Shown: positions 56,946 through 64,000 of the stretch, piece by piece
How the letters are laid out: the number at the start of each line of letters is the position of its first letter
Position numbering within the stretch: the first letter of the stretch is position 1
From: Pseudolabrys sp.
GTDB taxonomy: Bacteria; Pseudomonadota; Alphaproteobacteria; Rhizobiales; Xanthobacteraceae
DNA length: 64,000 bases
Direction: 5' to 3'
Assembly (NCBI GenBank): GCA_019689975.1
Contig: JADGGK010000008.1
Coordinates: 1 to 64,000 of the forward strand
The notes under the pieces: generated by a model
What the model saw: the letters and a program-made list of their open reading frames with translations, nothing else
Told to the model about the DNA's origin: nothing
Databases searched by the model: none
Translations under genes and position numbers: made by a program

Positions 56946-57386
56946 ATGCACGCCGACACCCTTCGCCGTCTGCACTATGCCGCTGCAATCGCCTGCGGGG
57001 TATTCGCCGCTTTGGTGGTCCATATCGCGCTGACCATTCTTGGCGGCGGGCTCGATACGGCGCTGCGCGGGGACGCCGACGAACGACCCGCGACGATCGC
57101 GGCGCTAGCCTGGTGGGCGGTTGCCAGCGCCGGTTTCATCGGCGGTTGGGGCGCCGGTGCCTATCTCATTGCGGCGGCGCGCGGCCGCGATTTCGTCTAC
57201 CGCCTGGCGCGCCGCTTCTTGATCGCACTTGTCTTCGTCGCCGCAACCGCCGGGGGCCTCATGAGCAAGATGGACAGTAACGGCGGCACGGCGGGCGTCA
57301 TCGTCGGCCTCGTCGTGTTGGGCTTGGGCGCGGTCTGCGCCTTTTGCGGCGCCCGGTTCGCCTATCTCAACGCGGAGCAGCTCTAG
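56946..57386 (+). CDS. Small membrane protein of unknown function
   Basis: A 146-aa hydrophobic protein with about four predicted membrane segments: IACGVFAALVVHIALTILGG, ALAWWAVASAGFIGGWGAGA, FLIALVFVAATAGGLMSKM, and GVIVGLVVLGLGAVCAFCGA. The segments are separated by short charged loops. The ATG at 56946 (MHADTLRRLHYAA) is chosen as it begins close to the first segment; the frame is open to 56898. No known domain was recognised. It is not in an obvious operon. Confidence 0.6.
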   Translation: MHADTLRRLHYAAAIACGVFAALVVHIALTILGGGLDTALRGDADERPATIAALAWWAVASAGFIGGWGAGAYLIAAARGRDFVYRLARRFLIALVFVAATAGGLMSKMDSNGGTAGVIVGLVVLGLGAVCAFCGARFAYLNAEQL

Positions 57387-57485
57387 CAGCCGTTAGGTTC
57401 GCCGCCGATCCTGCCGCAGCAAAACGCCAACAAATGGGAGCGCGGCTATTCGCCGGCTTTCGGTCCGACCCACGATGCAACCGCA

Positions 57486-58097
57486 TCATCGTAACGGCGA
57501 AAACGCAAAGGGCAGATAGATGTCGGTTTGTTGCTCGAGAAGATGGTCCGGGCCGCCGCGCGGAGGCCATAGGTTCTCGGCGACCGCCTTCGCCCTTAGC
57601 CTCGCGCGTTCGTCGAGCGTCTTGTAGGGCCAGATATGCATGAAACGCGCCACCGTTCCGCTCACCGATGTCATCGCCGTGAGGAGGGGAGAAACCGCGA
57701 CGCGCCGCGGTACCCACTCGCGCCACAGCGCACGCGTTGGGCCGAGACCATCGGGCTTGAGCACATAGCTGCGCACCTCGTAATAGGGCCCGAATTCTCC
57801 GGCCTGCAGCGGCGGCAGGAAATCGAAGGCAGTGTATGTATCCATCGACAGGCCCGTCACGAATTGACCGATGCCGAACGGATCGCCCGAGTTGAGCACC
57901 GCGGCGCGCCAGGCAAGGTCGGCGGCAACGTCGTCCACCTGGCGGATGATCAGGATCCGATTGAGGGCGCCGATCTCGGAATACCAGCACCCCAGAAATC
58001 CCGGGGCGCCGGACAGGCCATCCTCGAGCGCGGCTGCCGTCCTCGGATGGGTTCCGGGCCGCACGCTGATGATCGTCACGTCATAGTAGTGGCTCAC
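57486..58097 (-). CDS. NIPSNAP family protein
   Basis: A 203-aa protein of the NIPSNAP family, dimeric alpha/beta-barrel proteins of ferredoxin-like fold. It has two modules: YYDVTIISVRPGTHPRTAAA to about residue 95, then the recognisable YYEVRSYVLKPDGLGPTRALWREWV and ARFMHIWPYKTLDERARLRA. These match the EIRxYxxxPG and HxWxYxxxxxRxxxRA patterns of the family. It is divergent from the liv-type operon, whose promoter and operator lie between. This suggests shared regulation, but the function is unknown. Confidence 0.88.
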   Translation of the reverse strand: MSHYYDVTIISVRPGTHPRTAAALEDGLSGAPGFLGCWYSEIGALNRILIIRQVDDVAADLAWRAAVLNSGDPFGIGQFVTGLSMDTYTAFDFLPPLQAGEFGPYYEVRSYVLKPDGLGPTRALWREWVPRRVAVSPLLTAMTSVSGTVARFMHIWPYKTLDERARLRAKAVAENLWPPRGGPDHLLEQQTDIYLPFAFSPLR

Positions 58098-58161
58098 GAC
58101 TCATCCTCGGCTGTCCCATCCGGCCGCCTTCTCCTAATGTCCGCCGGCCGCGCTCGCTCGA

Positions 58162-58190
58162 TTGACAGCGTTCGCGGCGCTTCTTAACGT
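58162..58190 (+). promoter_or_regulatory. Predicted promoter of the liv-type operon
   Basis: A perfect -35 TTGACA (58162-58167) is followed after 17 bp by TAACGT (58185-58190). The start is expected near 58197, inside the inverted repeat, so a bound protein would block initiation. Confidence 0.55.
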
Positions 58191-58208
58191 GGTCAGACAT
58201 CTGACCAC
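58189..58208. promoter_or_regulatory. 20-bp inverted repeat, candidate operator of the FadR-type regulator
   Basis: GTGGTCAGA (58189-58197) and TCTGACCAC (58200-58208) are perfect inverted copies separated by CA. The outer TGGTC/GACCA halves are of the kind bound by FadR-subfamily GntR repressors. It overlaps the -10 and start point of the operon that encodes such a regulator at its distal end. Confidence 0.65.
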
Positions 58209-58275
58209 ACTAGCGACGTCTTGCTGCCAATTCAATGCCGGCATTTCCGCCGCCGGCACAAACGGGAGGAAACGC

Positions 58276-59532
58276 ATGGACCGGTCATGGATGAAGTCCG
58301 CCGCCGCCGTCGCGGCCTGCCTGCTGCTCTTCGGCGCACGCCCCGCCGGGGCGGCCGATGCGGTGAAGATCGGAATTATTTGGCCGCTGACGGGCAATGC
58401 GGCTGCCGCGGGCCAGGCGTCGAAGGCGGCGGCCGAGGTCGCGGCCGACATCGTCAACAACGCACATCCGGAATTGGGCGATCTGCCGCTCGCGAAAACC
58501 GCCGGACTGCCGAATCTCGGCGGCGCCAAGCTCGAACTCGTTTTCGCCGACCATCAAGGCAATCCCTCGCTTGCGCAACAGCTTGCGACGCGTCTCATCA
58601 CGCAAGACAAAGTGAATGTCCTGATGGGTGCCTATCAATCGTCGTGCAGCTTTACGGCAACGGCGGTTGCCGAGCGCTACGGCGTTCCGTTCATGGTCGG
58701 CGAATCGGCCGCGCTCAACATCACCGGTCGCGGCTTCAAATGGGTGTTCCGCGGTACCCCGATCGCCAGCGACTATGCTCGCACGTACATGCGTTTCTTT
58801 GCCGATATGAAGCAGCAGGGAAAAAAGATCGACTCGATCGCCATCGTTAACGAAAACACGGACTATGGCACCTCCGTTGCCGATGCGATCGCGGAGGAGG
58901 CCAAGAAGGCGAACATTCCCGTCGCTATTCGCATCCCCTACAGCGCGAGCTCGACCGACGTCTCGGCTCAGGTGCTGCAATTGAAGGAAAAACGACCCGA
59001 CGTCGTGATCTTTATCAGCTACACGGCCGACTCGATTTTGTATATGAAAACGCTCAAGAATCTCGATTACAAGCCGCCAATGATCATCGGCGATGATACG
59101 GGATTCTCGGACCCATCGTTCATTCCAGCTGTCGCCGATATCGCGCAGGGCGTCATGAATCGCAGCGCATGGGCGATCGGTAAACCGGGATCGGTCACCT
59201 ATAAGATCAATGAAATGTACAAGGCCAAAACCGGTCGCGACCTCGACGATACCAGCGCGCGCAATATGCAGAGCTTTTTTGCGCTTGCCGACGCCATCAA
59301 CCGCGCCGGCTCGACGGACCCTGAGAAAATTCGCGTCGCACTGACTGAGACCGATCTGAAGCCGGAGCAGTTGATGATGGGCTATCAGGGCGTCAAGTTC
59401 GATCATACCGGCCAGAACATTCTCGCTTCGACCTATCTCATCCAGCTCCACGGCAAGGCCTATGACCTCGTGTGGCCCGAAAAAGCGGCCACTGCTCAAC
59501 TTCAATGGCCGATGGCCGGCTGGGCGAAATAA
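58276..59532 (+). CDS. ABC transporter binding protein, branched-chain-amino-acid type (LivK-like)
   Basis: A 418-aa periplasmic binding protein of type I fold. Signal peptide MDRSWMKSAAAVAACLLLFGARPAGAA is followed by VKIGIIWPLTGNAAAAGQA and ELVFADHQGNPSLAQQLATR. The VLMGAYQSSCSFTATAVAERYG and TPIASDYARTYMRFFADMKQ segments are typical. The ATG at 58276 has GGGAGGA seven bases upstream. First gene of a five-gene transporter operon followed by its regulator. Ligand unknown; this family also imports amides, urea and aromatic acids. Confidence 0.94.
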   Translation: MDRSWMKSAAAVAACLLLFGARPAGAADAVKIGIIWPLTGNAAAAGQASKAAAEVAADIVNNAHPELGDLPLAKTAGLPNLGGAKLELVFADHQGNPSLAQQLATRLITQDKVNVLMGAYQSSCSFTATAVAERYGVPFMVGESAALNITGRGFKWVFRGTPIASDYARTYMRFFADMKQQGKKIDSIAIVNENTDYGTSVADAIAEEAKKANIPVAIRIPYSASSTDVSAQVLQLKEKRPDVVIFISYTADSILYMKTLKNLDYKPPMIIGDDTGFSDPSFIPAVADIAQGVMNRSAWAIGKPGSVTYKINEMYKAKTGRDLDDTSARNMQSFFALADAINRAGSTDPEKIRVALTETDLKPEQLMMGYQGVKFDHTGQNILASTYLIQLHGKAYDLVWPEKAATAQLQWPMAGWAK

Positions 59533-59535
59533 TCG

Positions 59536-60393
59536 ATGCTGCTGGTGCAAGTCGTCGTCGGTGGCCTCCTGTTGGGGGCCATCTACGCGCTTTTTTCCTC
59601 AGGCCTCACCTTGATCTGGGGAATGATGAACTTCATCAACTTCGCGCACGGCGAATTCGTCATGTTGGGAATGTATGCGGCGCTGCTGGTCGTGGTCTGG
59701 CTGGGCGGCGGTCCGGCAGTCTTCGGCTTGGCGGTGGCTCTGCTCCTGTTCTTCCTGGGAGTGGCGGTCTATGCGAGCCTGATACGCCATGTTCTGCGCG
59801 GGCCGATGCTAGCCCAGATCCTGTCCACGTTCGGCCTCGCGCTATTGCTGCGTTACACCGCGTTCTGGATCTTCTCCGCAAACTTCGTGTCGCTGCCGGA
59901 AACGTGGCTTTCCGGCAGCGTCGATGTCGGCGGGATCTGGTTGCCGATTCCGCAGCTGATCGCCGGCCTTCTTGCCATCACCCTGACGATCGTGCTGCAT
60001 CTTCTGCTCACGCGCACGACAGTCGGTAGCCGTCTGCTCGCGGTTTCCGAGGACCGCACCGCCGCCATGCTGATGGGAATTCGACCGGACCGCATGCAGG
60101 CATTGGCCTGGGGATTGTCGGCCAGCGCCGCCGGAATTGCGGGCGCGCTGATGGCGACCGCCTATCCCTGGTCGCCCTCGGTCGGCGAGACATTCGGTCT
60201 GATCGCCTTCGTCGTCGTTGCGCTCGGAGGCTTTGGCAGCGTTCCTGGCGCCATGTACGCAGGCTTGATCATCGGTCTTATCCAGTCCGTTTCGGCGTTC
60301 TGGCTGGGCCCGATCTATAAGGATATCGTCGTCTATGCGCTGTTCGCCGTGTTGCTTTGGTTGCGACCGCAAGGCCTGATGGGTAGAGCGTGA
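59536..60393 (+). CDS. ABC permease LivH type
   Basis: A 285-aa membrane permease with about eight segments. LivH motifs are GLTLIWGMMNFINFAHGEFV near the N-terminus and GSRLLAVSEDRTAAMLMGIR in the cytoplasmic loop. IAFVVVALGGFGSVPGAMYA lies towards the C-terminus. It starts three bases after the LivK-like stop, and its own stop overlaps the GTG of the next permease gene, indicating translational coupling. Confidence 0.95.
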   Translation: MLLVQVVVGGLLLGAIYALFSSGLTLIWGMMNFINFAHGEFVMLGMYAALLVVVWLGGGPAVFGLAVALLLFFLGVAVYASLIRHVLRGPMLAQILSTFGLALLLRYTAFWIFSANFVSLPETWLSGSVDVGGIWLPIPQLIAGLLAITLTIVLHLLLTRTTVGSRLLAVSEDRTAAMLMGIRPDRMQALAWGLSASAAGIAGALMATAYPWSPSVGETFGLIAFVVVALGGFGSVPGAMYAGLIIGLIQSVSAFWLGPIYKDIVVYALFAVLLWLRPQGLMGRA

Positions 60394-61367
60394 AACGACT
60401 CTCGCCTACGAGATTGGGTATTGCCGTATTTGCCGTTGGCCTGTTGCTCTACCCACTTGTCTTCACGAATCCGTTTTATCTCGACATCGGCGTGACGTTT
60501 CTGCTCGCGGCGATCTCCGCGTCCGCCTGGAATATTGTCGGCGGTTACGCTGGGCAGATATCCGTGGGACACAGCATGTTTTTCGGTCTCGGCGCCTACG
60601 CGCCGCTATTGTTCTACCAATTGCTCGGCTGGCCGCCGATGGCAGGCATCCCGATCGGAATTGCTGCAAGCGTCGTGCTTGCCATCATCATCGGCATGCC
60701 GACCTTTCGTCTCACCGGTCACTATTTCAGCATGGCTACGATCGCGGTGGCCGAACTGATCCGCATTTTCACCGGCACATGGGATTTCGTCGGTGCCGCC
60801 ATCGGTTTGCAGGGGCCGGCGACGGCGCGCGGCTGGTGGGATCTGACCTTTCGCGGCGAGACGCCCTACTACTACATTTTTCTCGGCGTTCTGGCGGCGT
60901 TGCTCTTCATCACCCATACCATCGAGCGGCGGCGCTTCGGTTATTACCTGCGCGCCATCAAGGCACGTGAACGCGCCGCACGCAGTCTCGGCGTGCCGGT
61001 TTTGCAAATCAAGATGCAGGCGCTCATGCTCAGTGCCATTTTCACCTCGCTGGCGGGCTCTCTTTATGCGATCAAGACCGGATTCATCGACCCCGAGAGC
61101 GGTTTCGGCATTCTCGTGTCGGTGCAGATGGTGATCATCGCCGCTCTCGGAGGTGCGGGAACGCTGTTTGGGCCCGTGTTTGGCGCTTTGATTTTGATTC
61201 CGCTGCAGAGCGCGACCAATACTTGGTTCGGCGGCGGCGGCTCCGGGCTGACGTATATTCTCTACGGCGGCATCATTGTGTTGATCGCGCGTTTTGAGCC
61301 GGGTGGGCTATTCGAGTTATGGCATCGGGTCATCGCGAAATACCGGAGTCGCCGTGATGCTGCTTGA
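60390..61367 (+). CDS. ABC permease LivM type
   Basis: A 325-aa permease with about eight to nine membrane segments, starting at a GTG that overlaps the LivH-like stop. LivM features: AWNIVGGYAGQISVGHSMFF, IIIGMPTFRLTGHYFSMATI, GYYLRAIKARERAARSLGVP (ATPase contact) and SVQMVIIAALGGAGTLFGPV. The last codons overlap the ATPase gene start by 11 bases. No fused ATPase domain. Confidence 0.95.
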   Translation: MKRLSPTRLGIAVFAVGLLLYPLVFTNPFYLDIGVTFLLAAISASAWNIVGGYAGQISVGHSMFFGLGAYAPLLFYQLLGWPPMAGIPIGIAASVVLAIIIGMPTFRLTGHYFSMATIAVAELIRIFTGTWDFVGAAIGLQGPATARGWWDLTFRGETPYYYIFLGVLAALLFITHTIERRRFGYYLRAIKARERAARSLGVPVLQIKMQALMLSAIFTSLAGSLYAIKTGFIDPESGFGILVSVQMVIIAALGGAGTLFGPVFGALILIPLQSATNTWFGGGGSGLTYILYGGIIVLIARFEPGGLFELWHRVIAKYRSRRDAA

Positions 61368-62085
61368 GGCACGGGACGTTTCCAAGTCGTTCGGGAGTTT
61401 CCGCGCTGTCGCCGGCGCCAATCTTTTCATCGAAGAAGGGGAGATCGTTGGCCTGATCGGTCCTAACGGCGCGGGCAAATCGACCTTCTTCAACTGTCTT
61501 GCCGGCGACATGCCGGTCACGACGGGGCAAATCATCTTCGACGGACACGACATAACGCGCGCTTCTCCCGAGGCACACGCGCGCATTGGTATCGGCCGCA
61601 CGTTCCAGCTACCGGCCACGTTCGAAGATATGACGGTACTGGAAAACGTCATGGTCGGCGCGTTCCTTCGCTATCCTCATCGCGACGACGCGCGGGAGCA
61701 TGCACGCAAGATCATTGAATTGACCGGGCTCGCGGCGCACGCGTCGAACTGGGCCCGCTCGCTCGGCACTCCCGGACGCAAGCGGCTGGAAATCGCGCGC
61801 GTGCTTGCCTCGAAGCCGCGCCTGATGCTGCTCGATGAATCGCTTGCCGGTCTTACGCCGGCCGAGTTGCGAGATGCGATCAGCCTCGTGAAACGCATTC
61901 ACGAGATGGGTATCACTCTCGTCATCGTTGAGCATATCATGGAAGTGATCATGACGCTGACGAGACGGGTTCTCGTATTCAACCAAGGGCACGTGATCGC
62001 CAGCGGAAAGCCGGAAGATGTGGTCAGGGACCCTGCCGTCATTGCCGCCTATCTCGGCCACGGTCACGTGCCACGCCGCGGATGA
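61357..62085 (+). CDS. ABC ATP-binding protein LivG type
   Basis: A 242-aa ATPase. Walker A GPNGAGKSTFFN, Q loop GIGRTFQLPATFEDMTVLEN, Walker B RLMLLDESLAGLTPAE and switch His in IVEHIMEVIM are present. The signature motif, usually LSGGQ-like, reads RSLGTPGRKRLEIARVLA, with Leu-Gly-Thr-Pro-Gly in place of Leu-Ser-Tyr-Gly; this is altered but still near the LivG pattern. The ATG at 61357 has GGAG upstream; GTG at 61354 is an alternative. Energises transport together with the LivF-type ATPase. Confidence 0.93.
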   Translation: MLLEARDVSKSFGSFRAVAGANLFIEEGEIVGLIGPNGAGKSTFFNCLAGDMPVTTGQIIFDGHDITRASPEAHARIGIGRTFQLPATFEDMTVLENVMVGAFLRYPHRDDAREHARKIIELTGLAAHASNWARSLGTPGRKRLEIARVLASKPRLMLLDESLAGLTPAELRDAISLVKRIHEMGITLVIVEHIMEVIMTLTRRVLVFNQGHVIASGKPEDVVRDPAVIAAYLGHGHVPRRG

Positions 62086-62088
62086 CAC

Positions 62089-62826
62089 ATGCTCGACCTG
62101 AAAGTTGAACATCTCGAAGTGCGCTACGGCGACCTCATTGGCGTCAGCGATATTTCACTCGAGGTCAGAGCCGGGACGGTCGTGGCGCTGCTCGGCTCTA
62201 ACGGCGCGGGCAAGACGACGACTTTGAACGCTATTGCCGGTCTCGTCCGGCCCTCGCGCGGCCATGTGGAATGGAAAGGGGAGTCGATCTCGGGAAAACC
62301 CGCTTTTGATATCGTCCGCAAGGGACTGGCGCTGTCGCCCGAAGGTTGGCGGCTGTTTGTCTCGCAGACGGTCGAGCAGAACCTGCGCCTTGGTGCCACC
62401 GCCCTCGCCGACCGGGCACGTATCGACCGCCTTTTCGATCGCGTTTACACGCTGTTTCCGCGCCTCGCCGAACGGCGACGGCAATTGGCGGGAACCCTTT
62501 CAGGCGGCGAACGACAGATGCTCGCATTGGGTCGCGCACTGATGAGCGATCCACAATTGTTGATGCTCGACGAACCAAGCCTTGGCCTTGCTCCCGCGGT
62601 GGTCGAAGCGCTTTATGATACGCTGCAGCAACTTCACGAGCAGGGACTCACGCTCCTGTTGGCGGAACAGTCGATTCCGCTGGCGCTTGGCATTGCCGAT
62701 TACGCTTACGTCCTGCAGACAGGACGCGTTGCACTTGAGGGCACGGCGATCGAATTGGAAAAGAACGAACAGGTTCAAGAGGTCTATCTGGGTCTCAACA
62801 CGCGCGCCACAAACACAGTCGGGTGA
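62089..62826 (+). CDS. ABC ATP-binding protein LivF type
   Basis: A 245-aa ATPase. Walker A is GSNGAGKTTTLNAIAGLVRP, and the Q-loop region reads GLALSPEGWRLFVSQTVEQN. The signature is LSGGERQMLALGRALMSDPQ, Walker B LLMLDEPSLGLAP, and the switch His position reads AEQSIPLALGIADYAYVLQT, as usual for LivF (Gln in place of His). It starts three bases after the LivG-type stop and closes the transporter part of the operon. The regulator gene begins eight bases downstream. Confidence 0.95.
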   Translation: MLDLKVEHLEVRYGDLIGVSDISLEVRAGTVVALLGSNGAGKTTTLNAIAGLVRPSRGHVEWKGESISGKPAFDIVRKGLALSPEGWRLFVSQTVEQNLRLGATALADRARIDRLFDRVYTLFPRLAERRRQLAGTLSGGERQMLALGRALMSDPQLLMLDEPSLGLAPAVVEALYDTLQQLHEQGLTLLLAEQSIPLALGIADYAYVLQTGRVALEGTAIELEKNEQVQEVYLGLNTRATNTVG

Positions 62827-62833
62827 GCGACCC

Positions 62834-63616
62834 ATGAAAACGGCCATGACGAAAGCTCAAGGCCCAGCCGCGCGACGCGCGGCGCTCAAGGATGCGGTGC
62901 TGCCGCTCAAAGGCGGACGCAAATCCGATCACGTATTCGAGCAGATTTCCAAGTTCATTGCGACGGGGCGTTTTCCGCCCGGCACTCGGCTGCCGGCCGA
63001 GCGCGAGCTGACGGCGCTGTTTAACACCAGCCGGCAAACCATCCGCGAGGCGATCTATCGCGCCGAACTGGTGGGGCTCGTCGAAGTGCGTCACGGCTCC
63101 GGCAGCTTTGTGGTCGCGCGCAAGCCGCGACTGCCGCCTGACAAGCCTTTGATTGATCTGATTAAAATCGAAGCCGGCCGGATCGGCGAGTTTTTCGAAA
63201 TACGTCGGGCCCTTGAAGGATGGTGCGCCAGCCAAGCTGCGCGGGTTGCGACCGACGCCGATCTGAGTGCCATAAAGGGGCGGCTGGACGCGATGCGCGA
63301 CCTCGATGTCACCGACGATGCCTGGGAGAACCACGACGTCGGATTTCACAAGGCGCTTGCCGCCGCCACGGGGAATCCGCTTGCCGTGCGCATCATGGAA
63401 ATTCTTCGGGAAAGCTTTTCGGCTTTCTACCGGCTCAAACGACACATTCCGAACCGCGAGGAGCAGAAAGTGATATGGCAGCATCATAAGGATATCTACG
63501 ACGCGCTATGTGCGCATGCTCCCGAACGCGCCCGGGCCGCCGTCATCGCCCATATGGATTTCATCGAAGCCAAGCTCGCGGAAAGCGTCAACGAGCTCAA
63601 TGATGGAAAGGGCTGA
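62834..63616 (+). CDS. GntR-family transcriptional regulator, FadR subfamily
   Basis: A 260-aa regulator. The N-terminal winged helix-turn-helix reads KSDHVFEQISKFIATGRFPP, GTRLPAERELTALFNTSRQT, REAIYRAELVGLVEVRHGSG. A C-terminal FCD ligand-binding helical domain (FFEIRRALEGWCASQAARVA, ENHDVGFHKALAAATGNPLA, HKDIYDALCAHAPERARAAV) carries the His/Asp residues that usually bind a metal and an organic acid. It lies at the distal end of the liv-type operon whose promoter holds a matching inverted repeat, so autorepression relieved by the transported compound is a sound inference. A partial SDR gene follows directly. Confidence 0.95.
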   Translation: MKTAMTKAQGPAARRAALKDAVLPLKGGRKSDHVFEQISKFIATGRFPPGTRLPAERELTALFNTSRQTIREAIYRAELVGLVEVRHGSGSFVVARKPRLPPDKPLIDLIKIEAGRIGEFFEIRRALEGWCASQAARVATDADLSAIKGRLDAMRDLDVTDDAWENHDVGFHKALAAATGNPLAVRIMEILRESFSAFYRLKRHIPNREEQKVIWQHHKDIYDALCAHAPERARAAVIAHMDFIEAKLAESVNELNDGKG

Positions 63617-63619
63617 ACC

Positions 63620-64000
63620 GTGCGACGTTTTGAGGGGCAATGCGCACTGATCACGGGCGGAAGCCGCGGCATTGGGGCGGCAACGGCGCTCAAATTCGCG
63701 CGCGAGGGTGCGCAAGTCGGTATCATGGCGCGCTCGGAAAGTAACCTGTTTGCGATGAAGCAGCGCGCGGCAAGCGAAGGCATGTCGATCGAGATTTTCC
63801 GGGGCGACGTCGGCCGCAAGGAGGACGCGGTTCGCTGCGTCGACGACTTTGTCCGACGTTTCGGACGGATCGACATTCTCGTCAACGATGCCGGCATCGG
63901 AATCGGGCGTCCTTTTTTCGACAAGACCGTTGAGGATTGGACCGAGACACTGCGCGTCAACGTCATCGGCACATTTCTCATGGCGCAGGCCGCGGCGAAA
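63620..64000 (+). CDS. Short-chain dehydrogenase/reductase, partial at window end
   Basis: The first 127 codons of an SDR enzyme, running off the window. Starting at the GTG three bases after the regulator stop, it begins VRRFEGQCALITGGSRGIGA with the TGGSRGIG nucleotide-binding motif. It then shows an acidic DVGRKEDA turn and NDAGIGIG, where most SDRs have NNAG. The active-site Tyr and Lys lie beyond the edge. Placed last in the liv-type operon, it probably acts on the imported compound or its product. Confidence 0.9.
   Translation, partial: MRRFEGQCALITGGSRGIGAATALKFAREGAQVGIMARSESNLFAMKQRAASEGMSIEIFRGDVGRKEDAVRCVDDFVRRFGRIDILVNDAGIGIGRPFFDKTVEDWTETLRVNVIGTFLMAQAAAK

Noticed and set aside
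58397-59550. Minus-strand frame opposite the LivK-like gene (58285-59550)
   Set aside because: A shadow frame: the plus strand has the signal peptide, binding-protein motifs and ribosome-binding site.

Overview
The window looks like chromosome from an alphaproteobacterium of the order Hyphomicrobiales (Rhizobiales), probably near the Bradyrhizobium/Xanthobacteraceae side. Four things support this: high GC with GC-rich third positions; the yqeY-dnaG-rpoD gene order; the greA-lrp-trxB-lysR (LsrB/VtlR-type) block; and a tRNA-His with no encoded G-1 and with A73, a known alphaproteobacterial trait. No phage, transposase, CRISPR array or plasmid gene was seen. The species assignment is inference.

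Region 1 (1-29.2 kb) is mostly core. From the left: two small genes preceded by paired PhaR-like palindromes, a lytic transglycosylase, a GYD-domain protein, and the macromolecular-synthesis cluster rpoD-dnaG-yqeY on the minus strand. Next come divergent carA (probably leaderless), a cupin gene, a methyltransferase, an odd tRNA-Cys-like gene, carB behind a two-hairpin terminator-bearing leader, greA, divergent lrp and trxB-lsrB, a three-hairpin small-RNA candidate beside lsrB, an L,D-transpeptidase, tRNA-His and two phasin genes. The region ends with a large PAS/kinase-like protein whose phosphoacceptor His is Arg, and an AsmA-family protein.

Region 2 (29.2-47.5 kb) is central and accessory metabolism. 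The minus-strand run glpD-glpK-potGHI joins glycerol catabolism to a polyamine-type ABC transporter without a visible binding protein. A class I amidotransferase and an SDR follow. Then comes a malonate-type module: malonyl-CoA decarboxylase, a three-gene TRAP transporter, and a divergent class III CoA-transferase in place of the usual MatB ligase. A hybrid sensor kinase, a ThDP-dependent enzyme and MsrB close the region.

Region 3 (47.6-64 kb) is accessory catabolism and transport of unknown substrate: a cyclase-family hydrolase, an orphan TctC/Bug binding protein, a CocE-like protein that seems to lack two catalytic residues, two MFS transporters, a luciferase-like oxidoreductase, a flavin amine oxidase, a small membrane protein and a NIPSNAP protein. 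It ends in a branched-chain-amino-acid-type ABC operon (livKHMGF) with its own FadR-type regulator and a partial SDR. That operon starts at a TTGACA promoter overlapped by a perfect inverted repeat, the likely operator.

The most interesting signals are non-coding or in lost catalytic residues: the carB leader, the lsrB-linked RNA, the aberrant tRNA, the His-less kinase, the PhaR-like boxes and the liv operator. All calls were made by reading the sequence; no database search or folding program was run.
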